From: Fagopyrum homotropicum
Lineage: Eukaryota > Streptophyta > Magnoliopsida > Caryophyllales > Polygonaceae
DNA: 64,000 nt
NCBI GenBank assembly: GCA_033239125.1
Contig: BSWB01000004.1
Location: 35,585,501-35,649,500 of the forward strand
Direction: 5' to 3'
Part shown: one piece after another, positions 33,911 through 46,692 of the stretch
Position numbering within the stretch: position 1 is the first letter of the stretch
How the letters are laid out: each line of letters opens with the position of its first letter
Translations under genes and position numbers: made by a program
The notes under the pieces: model-generated
Told to the model about the DNA's origin: nothing
What the model saw: only the letters and a program-made list of their open reading frames with translations
Databases searched by the model: none

Positions 33911-35507
33911 AGCATCCTTTCCTCCTCTTCGTCAACATCAACAATAGATTGGAGGCAGTCAATTGGGTTATGTTGTCATGCTTGAGAGTAGAAGCATCAA
34001 GTAACGTCATTCCTTGAAGAACGTAGGAGAAAAGGATAAGATTCGGTCTAGTCTTTATCCTCTACTCCATACATGTAATTGTGGATGTCTTCAATCCGTT
34101 TCAACCATTCACAATAACAACAAGCAACAGCAAAGACCACCGAAGGTTGGAGTCATTATACAAATCGACGAAAGTCGCTACAACTGTCCTGGACTTTTCC
34201 GCGGCCGTGCGTTCTCAAACCGCGGTCGCGCATGTGCCTCTATCGCGCGGTCGCGGCTATCTATTGACACGGTTCCATCAACCTTAAACTTGCCGCCGCG
34301 GTCGTGCCATCATGGTGCCACGGTCGCGTCATTCCTTCATTAAGTACCAAGTTTGGTACGTTGATCCTCTCTCGTTGTTTAAGTTGTTAGGAGTTAGTAT
34401 CATGTTAGGTTGGAACCTAGTAGAACTAGAGTGAATCCTAGTTAGTGGGTTGGATGTTTGAGTCTTGAGGTATTAAGGCTTTAGTTGTTTTGAGGTTATT
34501 GAGGATATACGTTAAGGATAGAAAAACTACTTTAGTGTAGTTTTCGGAACTTGTTATAAGGATAAATTAATGATGGATATGAATGTGGATAAGCTATTGG
34601 AATAGACTTATGATAGTCATGATGGACCTAAGAGTTAGAGACTTCTAGATGATGGATAGAGTATTGATCCACGTGTCCTTGTTATCATGCGGTGGAGATT
34701 ATTCCTGCGAGATCTGAGAGTTGATTAGCTGGGATTACCTTAATATAGGTAAGTCCATTGGGCTTACTTAGTTGGATTTCTGCGTTTTAGCATGATCTGT
34801 GATAGTGGTGTTTTCTTTGAGTGTTTAATAATTATAATTTGAATAGGACGACCTTTATTGTAATGTGGCCCAAGTGTATGTATAATAGGCGGTGACATCA
34901 CTGTCTAGCTTTGACATGAGACTGTGAGGTTCTTTGTAACTAGCCTAAACAGGTACACGGTGAGATGCATCAAATTCAATCTTGTTGGTATATAGGGACA
35001 AAGGCGAGGTTAGGGAATCCCTCGTGTCACAAGATAAGTTGAATTAGAAAGTGTATGACCTAATATAAGATAATAAACGAACTTATATGTAAGCATGTTG
35101 AGTGTTTAATATTTGCAATGACGTGTGTGTATTGTTCTAGTTATTCTAATATGTAAGTTGTTAGCTAACGATATTATCCCTTGTTGTAGATGCCTTGCAA
35201 GAATAGAGACGCTGACGAGTGATCGGGACGGAGTGTTCATCCGGGTTCCCGCACATTGTAGGATGGGATGTTGGGTTCTTTATTTCAGTTCTTTTGTTTC
35301 ACTTTGACTTTATAGATTGTAGTACTCGGCTGAAAAATATAGTCCTTTGTTATTGGTTTTGACATTTTTGCATTATTATCAATTTCGGTTTTATTTCATT
35401 TGTGTCTTGTTGCAAGATCCGGTGAATTTGTTGTCAGGCTAGGGTCAAGACCCATTGTGAGGTCCTAACCCGTAGCACCCTGAGTTTTGAGAACTTGGGG
35501 TGTTACA

Positions 35508-36105
35508 CTTGTATTCATATACTCATTTCAATTCATCCTGATCTACTTGGGGAGTATTTAAAATACACCCAGCCCGGATTTGTATACAACGTTTGATGTC
35601 AATATTTATAAACTAATGATGTATTTATTCTTTCCCAATATTTTATTAGTTCTAAAATTCTTTATGTATGGTCCAACCATTTGTGTAGATTATCTTTACT
35701 CCAGCAGACCAAAGTTGTAGAGCTAATATATGTACTTACCTTATGAGAGGATGTATATACATGCACAAACAAGGTACGTCTCGAACAAATTCTATAGTCT
35801 TGTGAATAGTGCCATAAAAAATATTCCTGTATTTGTACCTTCATTTGAACCTGTCCCTGGCTATAGATATTTGGAACACATGCGGACCGGATTTGTGTTC
35901 ATGCACAATCTAGTGTGTAAAATTTCACTCAATAGAACCTTCAAGAGATAATATCAATCATACGTATAGAGAAATCATTTAAAAGGGAGAAGAATTCCTT
36001 AACTAAACTATCTTGAAGTACAAGTCCATACAAAAACATGACAACAAGCAAAAAAGACAATATGAAGAAGTCTTAATGTTTGTGTGTTGGTTGGATGATG
36101 AAATT
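35508..36105. other. Repeat-derived sequence between F1 and LTR D; no gene
   Basis: AT-rich. Nothing recognisable except the probable outer part of the Copia LTR (about 35995-36105), which LTR D interrupted. Confidence 0.4.
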
Positions 36106-37853
36106 TGATAGCATGTATTATAGTCTATGTTTTGAGACTGGTTTAGACGTTTTATCTTCATAAATCTGTATGTATGAGCATATATTCTGTGATTATATTG
36201 CTATTTCATCTACCTTTGCGAGAATCAAGGTCTACACCTAGTTTCGTTGTAATCGTAGGTAAAAAGGCACGTTTTGGATTGAAATGGAGCTAAGGGAGTT
36301 AAGGAATCATTGGAGCTACATTCTGGAGCCTAAGAAAGGACTGAGGAGAGATGGAAATGGAATAAAGATTCACTTTGGACCAGATTTGAGAGATTTCACA
36401 TTCAGTCCAGAGTCACCTCGGTCAGCTACAGTACCACCTCGACCGAGGTGATTTTGAGGAGAGCCCCGGCCGAGGTGGGCACCTTGTCGCCGGCGAGATA
36501 TATTTTTTGTCTGAGATCTTTTAATTATGGAAAGAGGAGATATTATATTTTTGGGCTGGATTTCTGGAAGGAAGATAAGATATTCAGCTGATTTATTTGG
36601 ATATATTTTATAGGAAAAGATCTTTTAAGATATTTTATCTTTGGAAGATAATTTTCCTATATAAAGGGTTGGATTTTCCACAAATTCAATCCATGCTTAG
36701 ATGTGCTGAGACAGCCGCTGCATCCAAAGTCCTACAGATTGCAGAAGATTCCCCTTCGGAGTTGAAGGAAGAAGTTCAAGGAAGGAAGGATTACTTGTTA
36801 AAGTTAGCCTTTGAAGGAGTTTTGTGAGATTTCTCTAGGCTACTTTTGGTTGGTTGTTCTTGTTAATTTGTGACTTGGAAACACTGATTTATCACATATT
36901 TGATTCAGTTATTAAGTTCTTTTTATTAAAGTCTTCTTGTTTGATAATTGATTCCTTCTTTATAAAGTTTATTATTGTTATCATGATGATTGTTGACTAA
37001 GTTTCCTTTGCGATTCTAGGGTGATTGGCTGAAGATTGTGGGAAAGACGATGATAGAATGACCTTAATCCCAGCAGGACCCTGAAAGCTCAAGTCTTTAT
37101 CTTAACCGATGAATACCTCGCTCAGTCGATGAACACCTCGGCCGGGGTGGATTCTGTCTAACCGAGGTGACGTTTTCTTGATTCTCTTCTAAGATCCAAT
37201 TTGCCAAATCCTATTCTTATTACACCTTTCCTGGTTCAATGCAAGACTAGGATGAGACTTACCCGGTGATTCCTTTGTTTGTTTACCAAAGATCATAAGC
37301 GATAGGTAATAAAGGTTTATCCTTTATTGGGGTTTGAGTGTGCTTTCATTCCAATCTTGAGAGTTAGCCTGAGACTTACCCGGTAGAGGTTGATTCTATT
37401 CCCTTGGTTGGTGTGTTAGTTTGAGGTTTTAGTTCTTTCCCTTAGTTCCTTGCGACTTACCCGGTAATAGGAATTACGGTTTGGGATTGTGAGTAGTGAG
37501 ACTTACCCGGTGATCTATTCCCATCTTAGAAACACCTTCCCCTTGCAAAAATCTCAGCTTTGTCCGCTATATCCTTAGATCTTGAGTTTGAACCACAACT
37601 GGATGCCTAAATCTCTAGAATCCGCATTTTCTCTTATTTGACTTATATCATCTTTGATTGCTTTAATTGCTTTTGTTAATTGCATTACTTAACAACCGAA
37701 TTTGTGCTTGGTTTCGCCTAAGTCCCTGTGTTCGACTCATGGAATTTCTTGCTTTTATTACAATTGACCCGTACACTGCGGGTTCGCATCCTTGTTTAAG
37801 CATATTTCTTGGGATATAAATTTAAAGCTTGCACACACCTTTTGGAGCGAACA
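36106..37853 (+). mobile_element. Solo LTR D
   Basis: TGATAGCATG to TTGGAGCGAACA, 1,748 bp. Perfect 5-bp target duplication AAATT (36101-36105, 37854-37858). U3-position cluster at 36412-36482 with CACCTCGACCGAGGTG (36435-36450). Second-site module at 37116-37170. Same end sequence type as B, C, E and G. No internal region. Confidence 0.92.
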
Positions 37854-38034
37854 AAATTCATAACTCTTGTTGTGATTTTTGACAAGTTAATTAGTGAATA
37901 AAGAAAATAGCGAACGTTTGTAATTTTGCTACACAGAACTTGCAGCTAGGGTTTCCATATACTTTTGTGGATAAAAGAATACAATGAGTTAATTAGTATA
38001 TCTAGATTTATTGTCTTATTATAATAATCTCCAC

Positions 38035-39913
38035 CTAGACAATATGGTCTAATACAGAAATTGGGAACACACATACGGCTCCAGGACCTTGTACGCCAGA
38101 TCCTCTTTGCTTCTCTCGACAAGGGGCTTTCTCACTCATCTAACAACGAGTGACATGGACCAAATCCAAGTAATGCTTGAATTTGTCAGTGTTAACCAAT
38201 TTGGTCATCATATCAGTTGCATTCCGAGAAGTGTGCACCTTCTCCAAGATGATCTCACCAAAATCTACTAGCTCTCTAATCTTGTGAAATCTCACATCAA
38301 TATGTTTAGTCTGAGCATGGTACACTTGATTCTTAGCCAAACATATAGAATTCTGACTATCATAATGTACCTCAACTACATCGTGATCAACACTCAGTTC
38401 CTCCACAATTCCCCTAATCCATAATGCCTCCTAGCTGCCTTTGCTAAAGTCATGTACTTTGCCTCAGTTGTAGACAAGGCTACTACAGACTACAAAACTG
38501 ATCTCCAACATATAGGCCCTCCAACAAGAGTAAAAGACATACCTTGTAGTGGACCTCTGATTGTCAAAATCACCGGCATAGTCTGAATCAACATACCCTA
38601 CAATTGAAGAATCACCTTCCTAGCCACCAAACATAATTCCACGGTCAATAGTACCCCTCAAATACCTGAGAATCCACTTGACGGTTGCCCAGTGTTCTCT
38701 CCCAGAATTAGACATATACTTGCTCACTTGGCTAACGGCTTGAGCCAATTCAGGTCATGTACATACCATGACATACATCAAGCAACCAACTACACTTGCA
38801 TATGGAACTGTGTACATATCTTTCATTTCTCCATCAGACTTCGGACATTGAGTTGAGGAGAGTTTGAAGTGATTCGCTAGAGGAGTGCTGATAGATTTAG
38901 AGTTGGCCATATCGAATCTGTCAAACACTTTCTCAATGTAAGTCTTCTAAGACAACCATAACCTCCGAAAACTTCTCTCCCTGCAAATCTCCGTGCCAAG
39001 GATCTTATTTGCAACATTGAGATCCTTCATATCAAATTTCTTGCTTAGCAAGGTCTTCGACTCAATAATATCATCAACATTCTTTCCCGCAATCAGCATG
39101 TCATCAACATATAATAGCATGTACAAGGGAGATCCATCATCCAAATATTTCACATAAACGCAACAATCATACTCACATCTCTAGTAGCCTATCTGAAGCA
39201 TATAAGAGTCAAACCTCTTGTACCATTGCATAGGAGCCTGCTTCAGACCATGCAATGACTTCGTCAACTCGCATACAAGCTTCTCCTCTTCCGGTTGAAC
39301 AAAACCCTCTGGTTTCTCCATGTAGATCTCCTTCTCTAAATCACCAAGAAGGAAAGTTGTTTTCACATCCATCTTCTCCAGATGCAAATCCCAGCTAGCT
39401 ATCAGTGCCAACACCAATCTGATAAACGTGTGTCGGACCACAGGCGAAAAAACCTCACCATAAATAATCCCCTTCTTTTGTGAGTAACTCTTTGCTACTA
39501 GTCGTGTCTTGTACCTCATGCCTTCTTTCTTTGAGATGTCTTGATTCTTCTTGAACACCGATTTGCATCCTATTGCCCTCATTCCTGTTGGACGAGGAAC
39601 CATCTCCCACGTTCTGTTCTTATGGAGAGATTCCATCTTCGGCCATATCACCTACTCACCCTTCTTTATCCTGAATATGAATAGCCTCTCAACAGTTGGA
39701 TGGATCATCTACGCCAATGACTAGAGCATAGTTAACTATCTCTTGAAAATCATATCTAACAAGGGCCCTTGTTATGCGTCTGCTTCTACTAGAAACAAGA
39801 CTTTGTACTTGTTGTTGATCTACATCATGCTCATCACTTGTTGGTGCCTCAATACCTAGTAGGGCAACCGAATAAGGCTCGGACCCTTGTGAATCGGCCG
39901 TCCGGACGCTCAA
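38035..39913 (-). pseudogene. pol: Ty1/Copia pol remnant, RT and RNase H
   Basis: Minus strand, broken into several frames. RT: MIWPKMESLHKNRTWEMVPR, CKSVFKKNQD, LHLEKMDVKTTFLLGDL, ELTKSLHGLKQAPMQWYKRF, and the catalytic YVDDMLIAG (39153-38947). RNase H end: HYDSQNSICLAKNQVYHAQT, KHIDVRFHKIREL (38406-38140). Gag, protease and integrase are absent, so it is 5'-truncated at about 39.9 kb, near the TGD2 promoter. A polypurine-like GGTGGAGA lies at 38029-38036, with probable LTR sequence beyond (37859-38025). Confidence 0.85.
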
Positions 39914-40089
39914 TGAGGTGGGTTTGAAATACCGATCCTTTAAGACATGCGACAGCCTTTACTAGTTGAACAAAAAGCTCAATTACTTAGGCGGGACTGG
40001 GCCAGATATCGATATACATATTCCAATCCGATGAGCTAAAAAGAATCTCTATTTCAAGAAGCGATTAAAAAAATTAAAAAAATATTATT

Positions 40090-41083
40090 AGTTCATAAAT
40101 TTTAAAAATAAAGGAAAAAAGAGAGATATATGATGAGAGCGTAGGCGTGAGAGTGAGGGCCGTGAGGTAGAGAGCCAGTCAACGCTGAAGCTTGCTCTCA
40201 CTGACCCCTCGAAATCTTTACTCCCACGCCGGTGAGCCTCTCCGATTATTTCTCCTTTCACTCTCTCGTTGCAATTGGAAGGAATTCCGTTCCCCCACTT
40301 TTTCAGCTCAAATCCCCTTTTGACCTTCCGATTGATTGCTTACAGGTTAGGGTATGTTTAAATCATGTGGCCTTTCTTCAGGAATTCTCTCCGTTGGTCC
40401 CTATTTCTTCTTTGTTTCCTGTATCCTTCCTTGGAAGTTAACGGTTTAGTTTTTTTTTTTTTTGTATTTTGATCTACTAGTTAAGGATCAATTGCATCCC
40501 GATCGCTTGATTGCTGCAAATCTTGTTTGGAAATTGCCCCAGCCCTGTTCGATGATTCAGAACTTTTTTTTCTCTTGAATTTAATGTCGATTTCAGATTA
40601 GGGATTGTTCGGTGTTACTCGTGGATTAAAATGTTGCAATCCAGTGGCATAGACATTTTCAGGACTGTAGATTAGAGAGTTGTTCAGTCTCTTGATTGCT
40701 GTCATTGTGTAGGCATTTTCAGGGCGATCATTTACAGTAGTGTTCTGATCATCATGTTCTCAGAGAAAAATAGCATACGCTGAATCGTCCCGTTTCATCT
40801 AGTTCGAGGGCTTATCATGTGACATTTATTATTCTCGCTTTATGTTCTCCTCTTATGTTCTTTTGGCTTTTGAATGCAGGTTGGTTTGTTTCTTGTTTCA
40901 CTGGAGATTCTTTGCTTCATAGCTACATCTCATTTTACTTTATAGAAGAGTGAAGAGGAAAGCCTAGTGATAATGTTGATACCGTTGAGAGTTTGGGTAG
41001 AAGACTAGTGTTGTGAAGAAACTCCCTTCAGGCTGTCAATTTATTATCCTTACTGATCCATTTTTTAGAAGAACGTGAAAAAG
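40090..41083 (+). promoter_or_regulatory. TGD2 upstream and 5' leader region
   Basis: Stretch between the Copia remnant and the TGD2 start. It has pyrimidine-rich sequence (40190-40300) and possible 3' splice sites (GAATGCAG at 40873-40880), so the leader may be spliced. No coding sequence is recognised. The promoter must be short or lie within repeat sequence, since the Copia remnant ends only about 1.1 kb upstream of the ATG. Confidence 0.4.
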
Positions 41084-43998
41084 ATGGTTGGGAGTTCTCT
41101 CCAGGCTTCAACATGCACGGCAGGGTTATCTGGCCCTATAGTTGATTTTCGTCGAAGTTCTAAAGGTCTCTCGCCTTTTCTTCCTGTTAGACATCAGAAA
41201 AAGGTAGTTTTGATCAAAGCTATTTCAACCAATGCAGAGCAAAACCAACCGAACTCGTCCACAGAAACAAACCCACTCACACCCGTTGTGGATGTTCCCA
41301 GTAGTTTTTGGCAAAAAGCACTGCGTCCGATGAGTGACTTTGGTTTCGGTAAGAGGAGCATCTGGGAAGGCGGGGTTGGGTTGTTTCTTGTGTCAGGCAC
41401 AATTCTCTTTGCACTTAGCTTGGCATGGCTTAAGGGTTTTCAGTTACGTTCAAAATTCAGGAAGTACTTGACTGTCTTTGAATTCTCTCAAGCTTGCGGT
41501 ATTTCCACTGGCACAGCTGTAAGAATTAGAGGGGTAAATGTTGGTAATGTGATCCGTGTGAATCCATCCTTAAGAAGCATAGAAGCTGTTGTAGAGGTAT
41601 ATGATCTTCCATGTTGTATTTATTGTGATTGGAGATTGTTAATTTTCATTTACTTGATATGGCATTTCTGGTTGCAGGTTGATGATGATAAAATTATTAT
41701 TCCTCGGAATTCAAGGATTGAAGTGAACCAGTCCGGTCTTTTGATGGAAACGATGATTGATATAACCCCCCGTGATCCAATACCATCGCCCTCCGTTGGG
41801 CCTCTTGATCCCAAATGTGAAGAAGAAGGTCTTATTGTGTGTGATAGGCAAAAGATTAAGGGGTACCAGGGTGTGAGTCTAGATGCACTAGTTGGAATAT
41901 TTACTCGTCTTGGACGTGAGATGGAGGATATTGGTGTTTCCAGTGGTTATACACTTGCCCAACGAGTTGCAGCTGTGATCGAGGAAGCAAGGCCCCTACT
42001 GTCAAAGGTTTGATGCTATCCATATCAAGTTTCAGTCCTTTGATTTGACTTCTGAACACATAAAACTTTTGAAATGCATGAAACTCTTTCCAGGATCTAA
42101 AAGAGAGCTTGTTTTTAGTTTCATTTTTTTGCTACTAGAGTGTCCTCTGTATTTGTTTCTTTTTGGCTTCATGCTTTAAAGTGTTTATACATTTGCTTAA
42201 TGGTTTCTTCGTTCTTTGCAAGTTTCTTTGTCTTGATTATTGAGCAGGATTTTGTGTGATCACTATTGTTGTGGTGACATGTCAATGCATATGCTTTTCC
42301 TTCTCATTGTTTAGACTAACCTGCTAGGAAAGCAGGAAGATGTGGCGATACCTTTACTGCTTCTCAGTAACTCATTATTGCACTCATTAGTTATGAGAGG
42401 TTGGAACCTTTTGTATGCGGCAAATGGCTTGCTCATACAAAGGCATTAGACTAAACAAATGTCACTATATATTCTCACATGTTCCACATTTGGTGTAGTG
42501 ACCTTCAGATTCAGGCCATGTCTGAAGATATTCAACCTTTGTTGGCTGAGGTTCGTGACAGTGGTTTGCTCAGAGAAGTCGAGAGTTTGACAAAAAGCCT
42601 TACACAAACCACTGAGGAGTTGAGGTTAGTGTCCTTCTATATTAGTGGCATATATCATATGTGATAGTCTTGTATAGGAATGGTTGTGGCAATGTTAGAG
42701 TATGGAGTATAAGGCTTACCGTGTAACCTACCACACTTTTAACGTTTATTTCCAAACTACCTATTAACAATTTGTAATCTCGTATTAATAGGTCAGTTTC
42801 AATCCATCCATTTTCCGCTTCTCTACCCCGACCTCTTGATATTTAGTATGTCAGCACTTGAGTGCTCTGATACCATACGGTCCATACCATGCTGTCTGTC
42901 AATAATTTGGGAAGTATGAGTTTCGATCAAGGGGAAATAGAGGGAGATAAGAGAAGCGAAGAGGAGTGGGAAGATGAATTGATTGTAAATGTGAGATTAC
43001 AAGCTTAAGTTAGGAAAAAAAGGTTAGATTGTTGTAGGTTACTCGGTAAGCGTTATACCCCACATTCTAAACATTACATCACAACCATTCAATAAGCATA
43101 TGCAACACTACTGCATATGTCAATGTAAATCCCTAGGATCTAACAGAACTTTAGGAAATAAAATAAAATCAAAGAGTATAACTTTGCATACATGAATAGA
43201 AAGCCAGGTTAGCTACTTTGGACAATTCTTGCTGTCAGAAACTATGTTCTGGTACTTTACTGACTACCTAGTCTGAACTCTAAAGATTGTTGAACTTCTT
43301 TCAATCTAGGCTGATTTTTCTGCATTCGTTGTCGGCGTAAACGTGATGTCAGTTGCTTAGCTCTCAAGCTTATATTTTTGGATTTTCCTAATCCTCTTTG
43401 ACATGTGTCATGTATTGCCCATTGGTTGCATAATTTTGTATTCTGACCCTTCAGCTTTGTGTTTTCTTGATATGGCATTTGAAGCCAAAACATTTTTGTG
43501 TTGCCACAGTAATATTCTAAATATGTGACCCCTTCAACTTACGTGCATTTGATACATCATACTGATAAATTGATAGCTAGAGAGACATGTATTCTCGGTA
43601 TGTGTCACTGTTTCTGTTTAATAAAAGGATGGAGGTTTGGTTGAACTCAGATTGAAGCTGCACGACAGAACTTCGTCGCTATTCTACCTCTGAAGCGAAC
43701 ACTTACACATTTCTTGGTTGCAGGAGGGTGCAATCATCCATTTTGACACCCGAGAACACGGAAATGATCCACAAGTCAATTTACATGCTGATATTTACCT
43801 TGAAAAACGTTGAGGTAGACTTCATTGAGAGTTTTCTATCTTCTGTTCCAACAATATTTTTTTCTATAAAAAAATAACTTAATAAATTTCCTTTTGTGGG
43901 TTCAGACTATCAGCTCTGATATATTGGGGTTCACTGGTGACGAGGCTACAAGGCGGAATCTGAAGCTTCTTATCAAATCACTGAGTAGGCTATTATGA
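41084..43998 (+). CDS. TGD2: TGD2, plastid inner-envelope lipid-transfer protein (MCE domain)
   Basis: TGD2 is the phosphatidic-acid-binding substrate protein of the TGD1-2-3 ABC transporter, which moves ER-made lipid into the plastid for galactolipid synthesis. Five exons: 41084-41596, 41678-42007, 42509-42624, 43724-43814, 43906-43998. All introns are GT-AG; the product is 380 residues, the family's usual length. In order: Ser/Lys-rich transit peptide (about 1-48), one membrane span (about 96-116, GLFLVSGTILFALSLAWL), MCE domain (about 127-205, GTAVRIRGVNVGNVI) and a C-terminal helical part ending DILGFTGDEATRRNLKLLIK-SLSRLL. The start is the first ATG; the frame upstream only has GTG. The ORF stays open through intron 1 (81 nt). 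Intron 3 holds a MITE. The gene appears intact and functional. Confidence 0.93.
42677..43090. mobile_element. MITE with about 60-bp terminal repeats in TGD2 intron 3
   Basis: The left arm from GGAATGGTTGTGG through AAGGCTTACCGTGTAACC is matched by the complement of the right arm (GGTTACTCGGTAAGCGTTATACC ... ACAACCATTC, broken here). It is about 410 bp. I could not define the target duplication. Long terminal repeats suggest a Mutator-like or fold-back type. Confidence 0.75.
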
Positions 43999-44819
43999 AG
44001 AAGAGTATAGGCTTGTAGAATGCAGTTGCTTTGGTGTAGTCGGTGTTTTTCATATGTTAAATTCTAGCTTCTGGGCATTTCTTCAAATATTGCTGCCCTC
44101 AGGAATACTCATTTCTAGATTAAAGAATTTGACTTGCATTCCTCAACTGCCAAATTATGTTTATGTGCTTGATTATTCTGAAAGCTGGCATCTAATTATC
44201 ATTTGGTTAAAAGCATGTACTGGCAACTCTGGTGGTCCTGAAGCAGTTTACAACAATACAAGCATTTATTTCATGCATATGCATCAAGTTCGAGTTCAGT
44301 TGGTTAATAATGTGGTAGGAAATTTGTACATGACAGGTTGTCAAGGACAGATCATATCTATCTCATGCGTAATTCATTAACGATTCAAGACAGATTAGCC
44401 ATATTCAAAAGATGCTCAAACAAACATTACGTCAAATATGTTTTAAACTTTTGGTAATTAAAAGTTAAGATATTCCGAAACGAAGAAGGAAGAGAAAACG
44501 CAGCCAAGCAGCAGCCAACAAAGTAACGAACACAACCAGACCAAGACGCAGAAGAGCCAAAATCATAAAATCTTATATACCTAAACAGCGACACTGATAG
44601 AAATTTGGATCAAAGACAAACGAGATATTTTTTCAGAAGAGAACAAACAATGTGAGCTTACAAAGCTAACAGTCCCGACTCCACGTGCTTTCAGGCATCT
44701 TTTTCACAATTTACTACCAGTCATTCATACTCCATTGAAAGAAGAGAAGCAAAGCTCGTTCGCAGCATAATTGGCCGTCGACAAAGCGGGACACCGCCGA
44801 CTGATTCTTCGATCTGAGA
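43999..44819. other. Intergenic, TGD2 3' region; no gene seen
   Basis: Between the TGD2 stop and the end of the convergent small gene. An ORF of 108 codons (44054-44380) shows no recognisable features and probably overlaps 3' UTR sequence. Confidence 0.5.
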
Positions 44820-45104
44820 TCAGAGAGTACAACCACAGAAGATGAAGAAACAACATAGCATGGAAACAAGTGCGATTGACTCGAAAGCCGTGACGATTGA
44901 CCAGTAAACATCGTCAACGATCGAGAAACTCGGTCGGAGTCCTTCTGGCCACCGGAGAAGACTCTGCATCTCTGCACTGACGGGGAAGTAGGAGAGGATG
45001 TTTACGCTGAAGTCCGACCACCGCGAGATCCGAGGTGTCAGGTACGAAACTCCGTCCACTATCCACCGCGCCGCTCCCGATAAGCACCACTGCACCCCTG
45101 CCAT
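44820..45104 (-). CDS. Small predicted membrane protein, 94 aa, unrecognised
   Basis: Single-exon frame on the minus strand, ATG at 45102-45104 (MAGVQWCLSGAARWIVDGVS), ending with a strongly hydrophobic tail (about residues 68-94, SIVTAFESIALVSMLCCFFI) that would be a C-terminal membrane anchor. The sequence is balanced rather than repetitive, and the gene lies in non-repeat DNA convergent with TGD2. It resembles small plant proteins of unknown function, but I cannot name a family. No known domain was seen. A frame of 87 codons overlapping it at 44714-44977 is a shadow. Confidence 0.5.
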   Translation of the reverse strand: MAGVQWCLSGAARWIVDGVSYLTPRISRWSDFSVNILSYFPVSAEMQSLLRWPEGLRPSFSIVDDVYWSIVTAFESIALVSMLCCFFIFCGCTL

Positions 45105-46692
45105 CTCCGGGTGCTCAAGCTTCGCCGACTTCCTCGAGTGTGTAACGAGGGTAATTCAATCGTTCTAGGAGGATGAAGTAGTTGGGGGAAAATGCTTTTT
45201 GTTTTGATTGGTTTTGGAATTTATCAAGTGTTGATTTTTGTGAAGGATGGGGAATTTTCAATTTTGGCTTTAATAATATTCCCGAGTCCTGGACCTGTTA
45301 CTCGTGGGGAATGGATGTGTCTAGACCGTTGATTGTCACGTGAGTTCCACGTGATTTGTCATACAGAAGGAGCGAAGACCACTATCGTGCCTCGCACGTG
45401 TTCTTGTGTAGACACGTCCACGGGTCACCCGTGACCAGGCGGGTCCGGGTTCCGCCGGGTCACGGGTGCAGGTAAGGGTCGAGGGATCCTTACTCGGCGG
45501 TTCACTCGGCAACGGTAACATTTTAAAAAAAAAATAAATAAAATCCCAACGGCTATATAGCAGTTGGGTTAGTGGTTAAAACGGCTAGCTTAAAAAAAAT
45601 AATAACAAAAAACAATAAACTATAATATTTAACCCAAAAACATTTCTATAAATACCTCAAATCCAATTCATTTCATCTCACACCAATTCTCATACAATCG
45701 TCTATTCACTCTCTCAATCTCTCCATAATTTCCAATTGTTACATTCAATTACTCTCCTAATTTCATATTCTCATTCTCTTATTTTCTTTTTAATTATTCA
45801 TTTTACAACTCTTACTACATTCAATTATTCAAACAAAAATGGCTAGCCGAGGAAGACGTTCCGTTAGCGGTCCTTCATCCGGCGGAGGTGTTAGCCGAGG
45901 ATGTCATTCCGTTAGCGATCCTCCTACCGGTTTGAATATAAGGCGGGGCTTAAGTGGAGATCACGAGATCCACGAGGAGGAGGAGGATATCAACATGGAA
46001 TCACCTCCTTTCCTCAACACCCAAGAATCCGAGACCCAATACCCGGAGCCGGAGGAGCTGATGAACAACACTCAACTATCGGCGGCGGTCTTCCGATTTT
46101 GGTTCACAAAAGGTGCTCCCGATGCCAACGGGATTTACTATGTCAAATGCATTTTTTGTTCGTCACAATACAAGCACAAAAAGGGAGAAGGCTACGGGAA
46201 CTACAAGAGGCATATTCGGAACAAGCATCCCGAAAAAATGGGATTGACAGGAGGGCAAACACAACTAACCGGGTACGCATCTACCTCTAACCAACCTCCT
46301 TCTTTATTTACATATGATCATGCTTCGTCCATGGATGCATTTTCAGAAATAATAGCCGTAGATTCTTTGGCATTTAGTTTTGCACAAAATGTTGGTTTTA
46401 ATGATTGGATGCAACATGATGCTCAACCCGCATATAAACTGATTTCTCGCCAAACTGCTAAAAGAAAAATGATGCTTAAATATAAAATGCGTAAAGAAGA
46501 ATTTATTAAATATTTTATGGAAAATGGTGATATTCAAGTTTCTATTTGTAGTGATATTTGGACCGACGGTTTTCAAAAAAATTCATATATGGGTATTACT
46601 TGTCATTTTGTTGATAAATTTTGGATTTTAAACAAAAGAGTTTTAGCATTACGAGTTTTCAACGAACAACACACCACCCAAAACATTGCCCG

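Larger units (their letters stand above)
21187..35507 (+). mobile_element. Solo LTR F1 (TGTAAC-type), split by element A2
   Basis: Two parts, 21187-21605 and 33911-35507, about 2.0 kb in sum. Flanked by an exact 5-bp target duplication CTTGT (21182-21186 and 35508-35512). It starts TATAACGACCGG (first bases decayed from TG) and ends GGGGTGTTACA. Two clusters of GC-rich palindromic words (CACCGCGGTCGTGG; CCGCGGCCG; GCGCGGTCGCGG) lie at 21315-21385 and 34198-34335. No internal region, hence a solo LTR. Confidence 0.85.

Noticed and set aside
41075..41083. GTG start upstream of the TGD2 ATG
   Set aside because: Only an open-frame extension; the ATG at 41084 gives the family's usual length.
41597..41677. 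Intron 1 of TGD2 as coding
   Set aside because: Although open, it has GT-AG borders and encodes residues absent from the MCE family; kept as an intron with possible retention.
44054..44380. 108-codon ORF after TGD2
   Set aside because: No recognisable domain; it lies in probable TGD2 3' UTR and intergenic sequence.
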